Below, one piece after another: positions 44,593-54,410 of a stretch of DNA of 64,000 nucleotides. The DNA comes from Pseudomonas sp. WN033 (GTDB lineage: Bacteria > Pseudomonadota > Gammaproteobacteria > Pseudomonadales > Pseudomonadaceae). The position numbers and the translations under genes are program-made. Under the pieces are notes generated by a model. It worked only from the letters and a program-made list of their open reading frames with translations. It ran no database searches and was not told where the DNA came from. Each line of letters starts with the position of its first letter. The stretch's first letter is position 1. The DNA is taken from NCBI GenBank assembly GCA_002287035.1, contig NSKG01000007.1, forward strand, positions 62,001 to 126,000, read 5' to 3'.

Positions 44593-44653
44593 GGCGGTAT
44601 CCTCGCGGAAGCGGCCGGCGGGCAGCCGGCCTTGGGGGAACGTCAGGAGAGAA

Positions 44654-45634
44654 TTACTGGGTCAGACCGAACTCGGCGGCCAGTAGCTTGAGCTCGGCGA
44701 CCCGCTGCTTGACGTAGCTATCGAGCTCGTCGCCGGTCAGCGCGAAGGGGAACAGCTCGCGCTGCTCACGCAGTTCGGCGAAGTCTTCAGAGGCCAGCAG
44801 ATCATCGAAGGTGTTCTTCCACCAGGCGTAGTCGGCGTCGCTGACCCGTGGGCCCATGTAGAAGCCACGGATTACCGGCCAGGTGACGTCATAGCCCTGC
44901 TCTTTGGCGGTCGGAATGTCGGCGACAGACGCGCCCGGCAGACGCTCTTCGGACATGATCGCCAGAATCCGCATGCTGCCGCTTTCAATATGCGGCACCG
45001 AGTCGGAGATGTCGGTACTGGCGACCTGGATATGACCACCGAGCAGCGCGGTGGCCAGTTCGCCACCACCTTCCATCGCTACGTAACGCAAGCGGCTCGG
45101 ATCAATCCCGGCGGCGCGGGCAATCAGCGCGGTTTGCATCCAGTCCTGGCCACCGACGGTACCACCGGAGCCAATCACGACCTTGCCAGGATCGGCCTTG
45201 AGCGCTGCCACCAGATCATCCAGGGTCTGGAACTCGGAGTCGCTACGCACAGCGATGGCGCCATAGCTGGAGCCGATTGCGGCCAACCACTTCACCGCAT
45301 TTTCATCGAAACGGCCAAACTTGCCCTGGGCCAGATTGAGCAGCGACCCGGTCGAGAATGCGGTGATGGTGCCACCCTCGGCAGCACGCTGGGCAACCAC
45401 GGCATTGTAGGCCACCGCGCCGACACCGCCGGGCATATAGGTGACGCGCATTGGCCGGCTGATCTTCTTGCTGTCGAGCAGCGCGCTCTGGGCCAGCTTG
45501 CAGGTCAGATCAAAGCCACCGCCGGGCGAGGCCGGGGCAATACATTCAGGACGCCGTGGCTCATCGGCCAGGGCGTAGTTGGCCAGGCACAGGCAGGCAG
45601 CCGCCATCAGGGTGGAACGCAGAACGGATTTCAT
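44654..45634 (-). CDS. tctC: Tricarboxylate-binding protein TctC (Bug family)
   Basis: A 326-residue periplasmic binding protein. A signal peptide ends near Ala23, followed by RRPECIAPASPGGGFDLTCKLAQ, the ligand-site segment of the TctC branch of Bug proteins; GGTVGGQDWMQTALIARAAG is another conserved part. It delivers tricarboxylates to TctAB. It is 27 bp downstream of the porin gene. The TctDE two-component pair upstream probably induces the whole unit. Confidence 0.92.
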   Translation of the reverse strand: MKSVLRSTLMAAACLCLANYALADEPRRPECIAPASPGGGFDLTCKLAQSALLDSKKISRPMRVTYMPGGVGAVAYNAVVAQRAAEGGTITAFSTGSLLNLAQGKFGRFDENAVKWLAAIGSSYGAIAVRSDSEFQTLDDLVAALKADPGKVVIGSGGTVGGQDWMQTALIARAAGIDPSRLRYVAMEGGGELATALLGGHIQVASTDISDSVPHIESGSMRILAIMSEERLPGASVADIPTAKEQGYDVTWPVIRGFYMGPRVSDADYAWWKNTFDDLLASEDFAELREQRELFPFALTGDELDSYVKQRVAELKLLAAEFGLTQ

Positions 45635-45661
45635 GGGAGTTCTCCTCTGTTTTTATTCTAG

Positions 45662-46921
45662 TTACCAGATCGGCAGGGTGTAGCTGACAATCAGGCGGTT
45701 CTCATCGGCATTGCGGGCAAAGCTGGAACGGTAACTCGCGTTGCGCCAGCGCAGCCCGACATTCTTCAGCGGACCGTCCTGGATTACGTATTGCAGCTCG
45801 CTGTTACGCTCCCATTCACGGCCTCGCTCGCCATTGACCAGGCGCGCCTGATCACCCTTGATGTAGCGGCTCATGAAGCTCAGGCCGGGGATGCCAAGCT
45901 GCTTGAAGTCATAGTCGTAGCGCAGTTGCCAGGAGCGCTCGCCGGCTTCGGCAAAATCGTTGATCTGCACGAAGTTGACCAGGTAGGGGTTGCTGCCATC
46001 GATATAGGGGAAGGCGCTGTCACCGCGCATTTTCTGCAAGGCCAGGGTCAGGCGGTGGCCATCCTGGGCATAACCCAGAGTGCCCTGCCAGGCCTGGTTG
46101 TCGATCTTGCCGGCGCGGGCCGAACCCTGATCGTCAGAAACCGCGACCCGCAGCTCGCCACGCAGTTGGCCAGCGGCCAGCGGCCACTGGTGGTTGAGCG
46201 AGAAAACCTGTTGGCGGTAGATATCATCCAGTTGTGCCAGATGGTAGCTGCCCGCCAGGCCGGGCACGAACGTGTAGCTCAGCCCCACCCAATCAAAGTG
46301 GTCAGCGCTGAACCGACCGCCGAAGCGGCGATTCTTGTTGTTCAGCGCGATGTCCTGGGCATCGGTCGAGTCACGATCCTTGGCCTTGGTCAGCCGTCCG
46401 ACGCTGATGCCCAGCCGGTCAATTTCATTGATGTTGAGCATGCCGCCTTCGAAGGTCTGCGGCAGAATGCGGCTGTCGTTGGGCTGCAGGACTGGCAGCT
46501 TGGGCATCAGGGTACCCAGGCGCAATTCCGATTCGGAAATCCGCGCCTTGGCGGTCAGGCCCAGCTTGCTGTATTCGTCGGCGGCGCGCCCGTCGTCGTG
46601 AGTTGGCAGCAAGCCGGTGCCGGTGCGTCCGCGCCCGGAGTCCAGCTTGACCCCAAGCAGACCCTGGGCATCAAGGCCAAAGCCGACCGGGCCCTGGGTA
46701 TAGCCGGACTGGATATTGAGCAGAAAGCCCTGGGCCCACTCCTCACGTTTGGACTGGCCGGTGCCTTCACGGAAATCGCGGTTGAAATAGATATTGCGCA
46801 GTTCCAGATTGGCGCTGCTGCCTTCGATAAAACCGTCGGCCAGAGCCAGCGGACTGGCGATCAGACAGGACAGGGTAGCGGTACAGGCCAGGCGCCAACG
46901 CGCCAGCGGGATGCTTGTCAT
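45662..46921 (-). CDS. opdH: OprD-family porin (OpdH-like)
   Basis: A 419-residue outer-membrane porin: a signal peptide (cleavage near Ala28, DGFIEGSSANLELRN), an OprD-type 18-strand barrel, and an aromatic C-terminus (SYTLPIW). The order porin-TctC-TctB-TctA with divergent TctDE matches the opdH locus of P. aeruginosa, where OpdH is linked to tricarboxylate entry, hence the symbol. It is the first gene of the minus-strand unit; 148 bp separate it from tctD. Confidence 0.9.
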   Translation of the reverse strand: MTSIPLARWRLACTATLSCLIASPLALADGFIEGSSANLELRNIYFNRDFREGTGQSKREEWAQGFLLNIQSGYTQGPVGFGLDAQGLLGVKLDSGRGRTGTGLLPTHDDGRAADEYSKLGLTAKARISESELRLGTLMPKLPVLQPNDSRILPQTFEGGMLNINEIDRLGISVGRLTKAKDRDSTDAQDIALNNKNRRFGGRFSADHFDWVGLSYTFVPGLAGSYHLAQLDDIYRQQVFSLNHQWPLAAGQLRGELRVAVSDDQGSARAGKIDNQAWQGTLGYAQDGHRLTLALQKMRGDSAFPYIDGSNPYLVNFVQINDFAEAGERSWQLRYDYDFKQLGIPGLSFMSRYIKGDQARLVNGERGREWERNSELQYVIQDGPLKNVGLRWRNASYRSSFARNADENRLIVSYTLPIW

Positions 46922-47069
46922 GGGGCGTGCTCTCCATTGTTTTTGTTGTCGGTCTACTCGACCGTGGAGTGATGCTATGCGCCCAACCTTTCACCAACCT
47001 GTCATCATGCCGACGGCTGATCTGCGGTGTACACTCAGGCCTAAACCCAGAACTGCAACGAGGATCACC

Positions 47070-47738
47070 GTGCGTATTCTGCTGGTCGAAGACGACCCCG
47101 AACTGGCCGATAGCCTGACCCGCGCACTCAAGGCCGCGGGCTGGACCGTGGACACTCTGCACGATGGCGTGGCCGCCGATCTGGCCCTGCGCAGTGAGGA
47201 CTATGCGCTGGCGATTCTCGATGTCGGCCTACCCAGACTCGACGGCTTTGAAGTACTGCGACAGCTGCGCGAGCGCGGTCAGACTCTTGCGGTGCTGATG
47301 CTGACCGCTCGCAGCGAAGTCAACGACCGGGTGCGCGGGCTGAATCTGGGCGCCGACGACTACCTGGCCAAACCCTTCGAACTCAGTGAACTGGAAGCCC
47401 GGACCAAGGCGTTGCTGCGGCGCAGCCTGATGGGCGGTGAGCGCCAGCAGCACTGCGGCCCACTGGTCTACGACCTCAACGACCGGCGCTTCAGCCTCGA
47501 CGGCGAGCCACTGCAACTGCCGTCACGGGAGCATGCGGTTCTCGAAGCCCTGATCGCCCGCCCCGGGCGGGTCATGAGCAAGGATCAACTGGCCGGCAAG
47601 GTGTTCGGCCTGGACCAGGACGCCAACCCCGAGGCGATCGAAATCTATATTTCCCGGTTGCGGCGCAAGCTCGACGGCAGCCCGGTGCGCATCGTCACCT
47701 TCCGCGGCCTGGGCTATCTGCTCGAGGCCAACACGTGA
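47070..47738 (+). CDS. tctD: TctD response regulator (OmpR family)
   Basis: A 222-residue regulator: a receiver with VEDDPELAD, the acceptor in ILDVGLPRLDG and KPF lysine, then a winged-helix DNA-binding domain ending VRIVTFRGLGYLLE. It starts at GTG at 47070 behind GAGG; the longer in-frame reading has no domain support and overlaps the porin gene. It probably activates the divergent porin-TctCBA unit. Stop and tctE start overlap (GTGA). Confidence 0.92.
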   Translation: MRILLVEDDPELADSLTRALKAAGWTVDTLHDGVAADLALRSEDYALAILDVGLPRLDGFEVLRQLRERGQTLAVLMLTARSEVNDRVRGLNLGADDYLAKPFELSELEARTKALLRRSLMGGERQQHCGPLVYDLNDRRFSLDGEPLQLPSREHAVLEALIARPGRVMSKDQLAGKVFGLDQDANPEAIEIYISRLRRKLDGSPVRIVTFRGLGYLLEANT

Positions 47739-49123
47739 GCAGCGCCGGCAGCCTGCGCTCCAGTCTGCTGCGCTGGCTGGCACTGATGCTGGCGATTCTG
47801 CTGGTGCTGGTGGGCGATCGCGGCTATCGCAACGCCCAGCGTGCGGCGGATACCGCCTACGATCGCTCGTTGTTGTCCTCGGCACGGGCGGTGGCCGAAC
47901 GACTGTACGATGCCGACGGCGAACTGTTTGTCGACGTGCCCTATATCGCCCTGGACAACTTTGCCTATGACATCTCCGGTCGGCTGTACTATCAGGTGCT
48001 CAACCCCCAGGGCCAGACCCTGTCGGGCTTCGAAGATCTGCCGGCACCTCCCGAGGATGCCGAACTGACCCGCGACTACCCGGCACTGGCGCGGTTCTAC
48101 ACCAGCGACTATCGCGGCAACGGCGTACGGCTGGTCAGCTTGCTGCAACCGGTCAGCACCGCCAGCGTCCAGGGCGTAGCGGAGATCCGGGTGGCCGAAA
48201 CCCTGGGTGCGCGCGAACGCATGGCGCGCAACCTGCAGCGTCAATCGCTGATCAACCTTGGCGTGCTGGCCGCCAGCGCTCTGCTGCTGTCGTGGCTGGC
48301 GGTCAGCGCCGCACTGACACCGCTTCGCCGGCTGCGCGATCAGGTCGCCAGCCGACGCAGTGACGACCTGCGCCCGATCAGCACCGAAGGGTTGCAGCGC
48401 GAAGTCCAGCCACTAGTTGACTCGATCAACCATTTTACCGGCCGGTTGCGGGAAAACTTCGAGCGCCAGCGCGATTTCATCGCTGAAGCCTCGCACGAAC
48501 TACGGACCCCGCTGGCCGGACTCAAGGCACGACTGGAACTGGGTTTGCGCAGCGACGACCCGCAGGCCTGGCGCCAGGCACTGGAAGAAGGCTTGCTCAG
48601 TACCGACCGGACTATCGGCCTGGCCAACCGCCTGCTGTCGATGGCCCGGATCGAGCGCGGCGCCCGCGCGGTCGCCGAAGGCAGCGCCGAACGGGTAGCG
48701 CTGAGACCGCTGATCCAGGAGCTGGGCATGGCGCTGGCGCCATTGGCCCATCAGCGCGGGATCGAGCTGGCGCTGGAAGCCGAGCACGATGCGCAGATCT
48801 GGGGTGAACCCACCCTGCTGCAGGAGCTGCTGAGCAACCTGATCGACAATGCCCTGGCCCATACCCCCACAGGCGGGCAGATCATTCTGCGCCTGAGGCC
48901 AGGGCCGAGTCTGGAAGTCGAAGACTCCGGCCCGGGCATTCCCGAAGCCGAGCGCGGCAAGGTATTCGAACGCTTTTACCACCAGGGCGAGGGCACCGGT
49001 CTGGGGCTGTCGATCGTCGGCGAAATCTGCCGCGCCCACCGCGCCGAAATCAGCCTGCACAGTGGCACGATACTGGGTGGACTGCTGGTGCGGGTGGTGT
49101 TTGCCGGCAATAGCGCAACTTAG
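47735..49123 (+). CDS. tctE: TctE sensor histidine kinase
   Basis: A 462-residue kinase with two membrane helices (about 12-30 and 170-190) enclosing a periplasmic sensor of the 2CSK_N type, a HAMP-like linker, HisKA with EASHELRTPLAGL, and HATPase with NLIDNALAH, DSGPGI and GEGTGLGLSIV. It should sense tricarboxylates and phosphorylate TctD. The GTG start is coupled to tctD by a 4-bp overlap. The ORF ends 117 bp before an unrelated T6SS gene. Confidence 0.92.
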   Translation: MSSAGSLRSSLLRWLALMLAILLVLVGDRGYRNAQRAADTAYDRSLLSSARAVAERLYDADGELFVDVPYIALDNFAYDISGRLYYQVLNPQGQTLSGFEDLPAPPEDAELTRDYPALARFYTSDYRGNGVRLVSLLQPVSTASVQGVAEIRVAETLGARERMARNLQRQSLINLGVLAASALLLSWLAVSAALTPLRRLRDQVASRRSDDLRPISTEGLQREVQPLVDSINHFTGRLRENFERQRDFIAEASHELRTPLAGLKARLELGLRSDDPQAWRQALEEGLLSTDRTIGLANRLLSMARIERGARAVAEGSAERVALRPLIQELGMALAPLAHQRGIELALEAEHDAQIWGEPTLLQELLSNLIDNALAHTPTGGQIILRLRPGPSLEVEDSGPGIPEAERGKVFERFYHQGEGTGLGLSIVGEICRAHRAEISLHSGTILGGLLVRVVFAGNSAT

Positions 49124-49240
49124 ACGTTGGTATGTGACACAACGCACGGGGCACACCGTCTGCCTTGACCTTCTGAGCTTGAACGGTAATATCCGGACCA
49201 CTGTAAGGAAACTGCAACCTGATACGCCAAGGAGCCTGGT

Positions 49241-51160
49241 ATGTCTGGTAAACCCGCCGCCCGTCAGGGCGACCCCGTTGATTGCCCGAAAAAGGGCCAT
49301 GGCAAGAACAGCATTGCCAGCGGCTCCCCCGATGTTTTGTTTAACGGCCAGCCGGCTGCCCGGCTGGGTGATACCACGGCCTGTGGCAGTACTTTGTCCG
49401 GGCAGGTCATCCCCAATGTACTGATCAATGGCCGCCCGGCGGTGGTGCTTGGCAGCACCGGCAGCCACGGCGAGGTGGTGATTGGCGGCTCCGGCGATAT
49501 CGTCATCGGCGGCGGAGTGAGCATAGGTTCTGGCGTGAGCGTCAGTGCAGGGGCCGGCCTTGCTGGCCCCGGCGCGCTGGCCTCTGCTGCTGTGGCCTCT
49601 ACCGCAACACCACCCCTGGCCCGCGCGTTCCTCGACTCAGGCATCCCGACCCAGGCTCTGGCTGAACCCCAGAGCTACGATCTGGAGGAAGAAGAGGAAG
49701 AGGAGGAAACCGAACTGCCACTGCAGCAGCGCATCACCCTGCGCCTGGGCGTATTCTTCGACGGCACCGGCAACAACATGGCCAACGCCGGTCTCACCGA
49801 ACAGTGCCGGCGTGAAGACCTGATCCTGTTCGATGCCGAGGCGCTGGAGAATATCGCCAGCCACTGCCAGAGCTTTGGCTATACCGACAGCAACGGCGAC
49901 GGCTTTTACGACCGCTTGCCGGACAGCAGCTATGGCAATGCCCAGAGTAATGTGGCGCTGTTGTATGACTTGTATGATGACGATGTGCATAAGGTTTTTT
50001 CACAGGAGGCCACTAGCGCAAACCTTGCCGTTTATATCGAAGGTTCGGGTACTCGCAGTGGCAGCGCCGACTCCCGGTATGGTCTGGCCACTGGCAGTGG
50101 TGACACCGGAGTGCTTAGCCGGGTTGGGGAAAGTCCTGGCAAAATTGCCGAGCAATTGCGCCTGCTGCTGGACAACAATCCCAGCCTGATTGTCGAAAAG
50201 ATCGAGTTCGATATCTTCGGATTCAGTCGCGGTGCGGGAGCCGCCCGGCATTTCGCCAACGAACTGCTCAAGCCAGATGGTGGCGTGTTGGCTGGGACGC
50301 TGCATGCCGGGCTGCCAGCCATCGCCAGTGACTTTGACTGGCAGCGCGACACGGCAATCAACTTTGTCGGGGTATTCGATACGGTAGCCGCGGTAGCCAA
50401 CCCGTGGCGTGGCGATCTGAGCCCCGGTGATGCGCGCAACCCCGGCGTGAACCTGTACCTGCCACCGGGCTGTGCCCGCAAGGTAGTGCAACTGACTGCA
50501 CTGAATGAATGCCGGCACAACTTCAGCCTCAACCGGGTCGGTCCCGAACATGAGGAGATAGACCTGCCTGGGGTGCACTCGGATATCGGTGGCGGCTACC
50601 CTCAGTTAATTCGTGAAAAATTGCTGCTAACTCGTCCGCGCCGGGCTTTGAGTAACCAGAACCTGCAGAGCAGCCCGGCCTGGCGTGATCGCGAGGCGGA
50701 ACTCAGAAAACTGCGCCAGTTGGGATTGCCGGGCGAAGGCCGGTTCAGTCATGTGGAAATCCCCGGCGGAACGCCGCTTGGCAGCCGTAATGAAGGGCGG
50801 CGCGAAACCCTGCTGGCTATTGGTATCGACCGGCAGGTACGCGGCGAACTGTCGCGCGTGGCGCTGCGGATTATGCATCAGTTGGCCAGCCAACACGGTG
50901 CGGTATTTGAACCCATTGATGACAGTGATACGAGATTTCAGATACCCGAAGACCTGCAGCCCATTGCCGACAAGATCATCGCCGCGGCTCTGCAAGGCCG
51001 CAGCGCCAAACTGACGGAGGATGACTGGCGTCTGTTGCATGCTCGCTATATTCACCTGTCGGCTCACTGGACACCCAGTGAGGGCATTCTGGTCCACCGC
51101 CCACGTAGTGGTGGCCGGGCCATCTACCCCCATCAGCCACAACGAGGTTACCCGCAATGA
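49241..51160 (+). CDS. PAAR-Tle1 type VI secretion phospholipase effector (DUF2235)
   Basis: A 639-residue fusion. Residues 1-95 are a PAAR spike tip (ARQGDPVDCPKKGHG, RLGDTTACG, IGGGVSIGSGVSV). An acidic linker (EEEEEEE, about 150) leads to a DUF2235 hydrolase domain beginning FFDGTGNN. The catalytic set is Ser329 in GFSRGA, Asp380 in FDTVAAV and His446 in HSDIGGGY, as in Tle1 phospholipases that attack bacterial membranes from the periplasm. No Hcp, VgrG or sheath gene is in the window, so it is an orphan effector locus. The next gene overlaps by 4 bp. Confidence 0.9.
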   Translation: MSGKPAARQGDPVDCPKKGHGKNSIASGSPDVLFNGQPAARLGDTTACGSTLSGQVIPNVLINGRPAVVLGSTGSHGEVVIGGSGDIVIGGGVSIGSGVSVSAGAGLAGPGALASAAVASTATPPLARAFLDSGIPTQALAEPQSYDLEEEEEEEETELPLQQRITLRLGVFFDGTGNNMANAGLTEQCRREDLILFDAEALENIASHCQSFGYTDSNGDGFYDRLPDSSYGNAQSNVALLYDLYDDDVHKVFSQEATSANLAVYIEGSGTRSGSADSRYGLATGSGDTGVLSRVGESPGKIAEQLRLLLDNNPSLIVEKIEFDIFGFSRGAGAARHFANELLKPDGGVLAGTLHAGLPAIASDFDWQRDTAINFVGVFDTVAAVANPWRGDLSPGDARNPGVNLYLPPGCARKVVQLTALNECRHNFSLNRVGPEHEEIDLPGVHSDIGGGYPQLIREKLLLTRPRRALSNQNLQSSPAWRDREAELRKLRQLGLPGEGRFSHVEIPGGTPLGSRNEGRRETLLAIGIDRQVRGELSRVALRIMHQLASQHGAVFEPIDDSDTRFQIPEDLQPIADKIIAAALQGRSAKLTEDDWRLLHARYIHLSAHWTPSEGILVHRPRSGGRAIYPHQPQRGYPQ

Positions 51161-51825
51161 GGCACTGGATTATTGCCTTGGGCCTATCGCTGTTCGGCCT
51201 GAGCGGCTGCGCCAGCCATGACCCACTGAACCCTCCACCGCCCAAGCTGCCCTATGATGCCTGGTATGTTGGCGCGTGGGCGCCGGACTATATGGAGGTG
51301 TGGATTGAAACCGTGGATGTTATCGACCGGCGCGGACTGGTCTATGAGCGGGTGCACGGGGGGGTGGCCTCAATTCATCGCCCGCCGAATAACCAGGGCA
51401 ATCCGAATGGCTGGCCGGAGCAGTCAGGGAGTGGCAAGGGCCGACACATGCGAGGCATCGATCTGCCGGAATTTATCTTTGTGCGCTGGCAGTCGCTGGT
51501 GGAGCCGCAGACCTACAATGTGCGGATCGATATTCCCGAGTGGGTGCGTGAGGAAATGCTAAAGCCGCATGAAGCCTATTGCCGTTATGACGGACAGACG
51601 ATTGTTGGTTACCGTACACACATCAGTATTGGCCTGGCTCCCGGTGGTATCGCCAAGGCCTGGGTACTGGGTCCGTGTCTGGAGTCCATCGAGATCGGAC
51701 GCTTCATTGGCAAGATCCATCCGAAGGGACCCTATGACGGCACCTCGGAAGGCCGGCACCGTCCGCTAACTGAGATTTCCAGGGAGTATGTCGAGACCCA
51801 TGGCATTCCCTACGATAGCTGGTAG
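51157..51825 (+). CDS. DUF2931-family lipoprotein, probable Tle1 immunity protein
   Basis: A 222-residue lipoprotein: signal with lipobox LSGC (Cys near residue 19), then a DUF2931 domain with DAWYVGAWAPDYMEVWIE and HISIGLAPGGIAKAWVLGPC. A 4-bp overlap with the phospholipase gene means coupled translation, as in effector-immunity pairs. A periplasmic lipoprotein is well placed to neutralise a phospholipase arriving in the periplasm. The function is inferred from context and family habit. Confidence 0.85.
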   Translation: MRHWIIALGLSLFGLSGCASHDPLNPPPPKLPYDAWYVGAWAPDYMEVWIETVDVIDRRGLVYERVHGGVASIHRPPNNQGNPNGWPEQSGSGKGRHMRGIDLPEFIFVRWQSLVEPQTYNVRIDIPEWVREEMLKPHEAYCRYDGQTIVGYRTHISIGLAPGGIAKAWVLGPCLESIEIGRFIGKIHPKGPYDGTSEGRHRPLTEISREYVETHGIPYDSW

Positions 51826-51900
51826 ACCATGGAATTGGCAGTCCCTATCAATCGCGCCCTTGTGGTTACCCCAACTTCAGGCTGCTCAAACCTAAAAGTC

Positions 51901-52839
51901 TCAGGCCCTGACCTCCAACCTCGGCTCACGGCGCAGCTTGTCGACATCGGCACGCGGCGGGGCACCAAACAGACGGCTGTATTCGCGACTGAACTGCGAG
52001 GGGCTTTCATAGCCGACCCGATAACTGGCGGTGGCGGCTTCCAGGCCTTCGCCGAGCATCAGTCGGCGCGCCTCATGCAACCGCAGCTTTTTCTGGAACT
52101 GCAATGGCGACATCCGAGTGACCTGCTTAAAACTGTGATACAGGGTCGACTCGCTCATGTTGACCTCGTCGGCCAGCTCGCGAATGCGCAGCGGTTCGCT
52201 GAAGCGCTCCTTGAGTCGGCTGATGACCCGCGCCACACGCTGAGCCTGGCTATCGGCGCGCACGAACTCCTGCATCCGCGGGCCCATTTCGCCAACCAGG
52301 GCTCGATAAATGATCTCGCGGCGAATCAGCGGTAGCAGAATGCGTGCATCAGCGGGTGAGTCAAGCAGGGCCACCAGCCGGGTCATGGCATCGAGAATGG
52401 CAAAATCAGCCTGCCCAACGCAGACCCCGCAGCCCATGCCCGGGCAGTCGCTATCATTGCGTCGGGGCGGCAGGTCCTGACCCAGTTCCATGACCAGCTC
52501 GGCGACCTCGGCCGGGTCGAAATCGAATTTGACCGCCAGATAGGGGTTTTCCGGACTGGCATCAATGATCTGGCCGATTACCGGCAGATCGACGCTGGAG
52601 ATCATGCAGCTCAGCGGTTCATAGATGATCTCGCGATCGCCAAAACGCACGCTCTTGCGGCCTTGGGCGATGACGCACAGTGAGGGCTGGTAGACGGCCG
52701 AACTGCAACTGCTCGGCCCATCACCTCGGAACAGCGCCAGACCGGGAATGACGGTCTCGCTGAAGCCTTCTTCGGGCATGTGAGCCAATACCAGATCGGC
52801 CAGTTTGCGGCACAAAGGGTGGTTGGGCTGATCGCTCAT
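51901..52839 (-). CDS. AraC-family regulator (AraC_N/PF06719 type)
   Basis: A 312-residue regulator with an N-terminal cupin-like ligand domain (about 20-190) and a C-terminal HTH pair (LRIRELADEVNMSESTLYHSFKQVTRMSPLQFQKKLRLHEARRLM). It is divergent from the tripartite pump. The 335-bp gap before the pump holds three copies of a 15-bp direct repeat, which are candidate binding sites. It probably activates the pump, in the place that a LysR regulator (MexT) holds for MexEF-OprN. Confidence 0.9.
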   Translation of the reverse strand: MSDQPNHPLCRKLADLVLAHMPEEGFSETVIPGLALFRGDGPSSCSSAVYQPSLCVIAQGRKSVRFGDREIIYEPLSCMISSVDLPVIGQIIDASPENPYLAVKFDFDPAEVAELVMELGQDLPPRRNDSDCPGMGCGVCVGQADFAILDAMTRLVALLDSPADARILLPLIRREIIYRALVGEMGPRMQEFVRADSQAQRVARVISRLKERFSEPLRIRELADEVNMSESTLYHSFKQVTRMSPLQFQKKLRLHEARRLMLGEGLEAATASYRVGYESPSQFSREYSRLFGAPPRADVDKLRREPRLEVRA

Positions 52840-52872
52840 CGGAGTGCTCCACAGGATTCACCGTGAGTATAC

Positions 52873-53051
52873 GCAGGATCAGACAATCGCTAATACCCTT
52901 CCGGCAGCTTTGCAGGATCAGGCAATAATTCGGCAGAAATGCGCAAACCCTTGTCATACAGGCTTCATTTAAGCTCATAAAAACCATTCAGTGCCCTCCC
53001 ATGGGGCAAGCAGGAATGGAGCAAAAATAACGCGCTGCAGAATCAGGCAAT
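52873..53051. promoter_or_regulatory. Three direct repeats GCAGRATCAGRCAAT
   Basis: Copies at 52873-52887, 52912-52926 and 53037-53051. The last two also share the following AATTCG and CAG, for about 28 aligned bases. They lie in the 335-bp region between the AraC gene and the pump; nothing else codes there. Repeated sites on one face are the usual form for AraC-family binding. Confidence 0.65.
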
Positions 53052-53174
53052 CAATTCGCAGTAATCCGCTATCACCCCATCTGCCTCTGACTCTAAGGTA
53101 TGCCTCTCGGTTAGCCATCACCTTTCATGGCGCCGTTTCTTCACGATGAGCCCGACAAGGGAAGTGAGCAAGTC

Positions 53175-54344
53175 ATGCATACCCGTATCATTCCATCCAC
53201 CCTGGCATTGCTGGGTGCCGCCTGGTTGCTGTCTCAACTCTCCGGCTGCGATGCGCGCGGACAGGAAACAGCCATGGAACCTGAGCCCGCCACAGTCCAG
53301 GTAGCTGAGGTCGAAATCCGCGACACCACTCTGTGGGGCAGTTTTACCGGCCGCCTGGTGGCGCCCCAAACGGTTGAACTGCGCCCACGGGTCAGCGGCT
53401 ATATCGATCAGGTCCGTTTTGAGGAAGGCGAACTGGTCAACCAGGGCGATGTGCTGTTCATCATTGATCAGCGCCCCTACCAGGCCCGCGAGCGGGCGGC
53501 GGCTGCCGAGCTTGAGCGCTTGCGCAGCCAATTGGCACTGAGTACCAGCGAGGCCAGGCGCGCCGAACTGTTGTGGGAACGCCGAGCCATTTCACGCGAG
53601 GAGTTCGAGCAGCGCAGCGCCGCCCAGTCCATGGCCCAGGCAGCGCTGAACGCAGCCCAGGCGGCGCTCGACAGCGTCCGGCTGGATCTGCACTACACCG
53701 AAGTGCGAGCGCCGATCAGCGGTCGAATCGGTCGTGCTCTGGTAACCCCGGGCAACCTGGCCAGCGCTGACAACACCGTGCTGACCACGCTGGTGTCGGT
53801 CGACCCGCTGCACGTCTATTTCGACGGAGATCAGCAAACCTCACAGGCCAGCCAGGCGCTGCTGGCCACCCGGCCCCAGATGCCGGTACGCGTCAGCCTG
53901 GCGGGTGAGCGCAGCTATTCCCACTCTGGCCATCTGGACTTCATCGACAACCAGCTCAACAGCGCCACCGGCACCCTGCAGTTCCGTGCAGTTCTGGCCA
54001 ACCCTGATGGTCTGTTGCGTCCAGGGCAGTTTGCCCGGGTGGAAATGCCCATCGCTGCACTGAAGCAGGCGATCCTGATCGACCAGAAGGCCATTCTGAC
54101 TGACCAGGACCGGCGTTATGTCTATGTGCTGGATGACGACAACCGTGCGCAGCGGCGGACCGTGCAGACCGGCCAGCAGGTCGACGGTCAATTGCTGATC
54201 CGCAATGGCTTGCAGCCGGGCGATCGGGTCGTGGTCAACGGCCTGCAACGGATCATGTACCCCGGCATGCCGGTAACCCCCGAGCCGGTCGTTACCCCGG
54301 CCCCGACCCGGGTGGCCCAGTTGACCGAGCCGCTACAGCTCTAA
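53175..54344 (+). CDS. RND efflux membrane-fusion protein (MexE-like)
   Basis: A 389-residue periplasmic adaptor. The signal region ends at LSGC (likely a lipid anchor), and the barrel-sandwich/hairpin region contains VELRPRVSGYIDQVRFEEGELVNQGDVLFIID and YTEVRAPISGRIGRALVTPGNLAS, as in MexE and related adaptors. The chosen ATG gives MHTRIIPST; a start 48 bases upstream lacks a signal peptide. First gene of a three-gene pump unit with the MexF- and OprN-like genes. Confidence 0.92.
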   Translation: MHTRIIPSTLALLGAAWLLSQLSGCDARGQETAMEPEPATVQVAEVEIRDTTLWGSFTGRLVAPQTVELRPRVSGYIDQVRFEEGELVNQGDVLFIIDQRPYQARERAAAAELERLRSQLALSTSEARRAELLWERRAISREEFEQRSAAQSMAQAALNAAQAALDSVRLDLHYTEVRAPISGRIGRALVTPGNLASADNTVLTTLVSVDPLHVYFDGDQQTSQASQALLATRPQMPVRVSLAGERSYSHSGHLDFIDNQLNSATGTLQFRAVLANPDGLLRPGQFARVEMPIAALKQAILIDQKAILTDQDRRYVYVLDDDNRAQRRTVQTGQQVDGQLLIRNGLQPGDRVVVNGLQRIMYPGMPVTPEPVVTPAPTRVAQLTEPLQL

Positions 54345-54410
54345 TCCCAAGAACCATTCCATGATGTATGTACGGGCGCGCCCAGGGGCGCGTCCCGGGA
54401 GGACTTTGCC

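Noticed and set aside
49124..51900. Full type VI secretion cluster
   Set aside because: Only an effector with a PAAR tip and its likely immunity gene are present; no sheath, tube, baseplate or ClpV genes were found.
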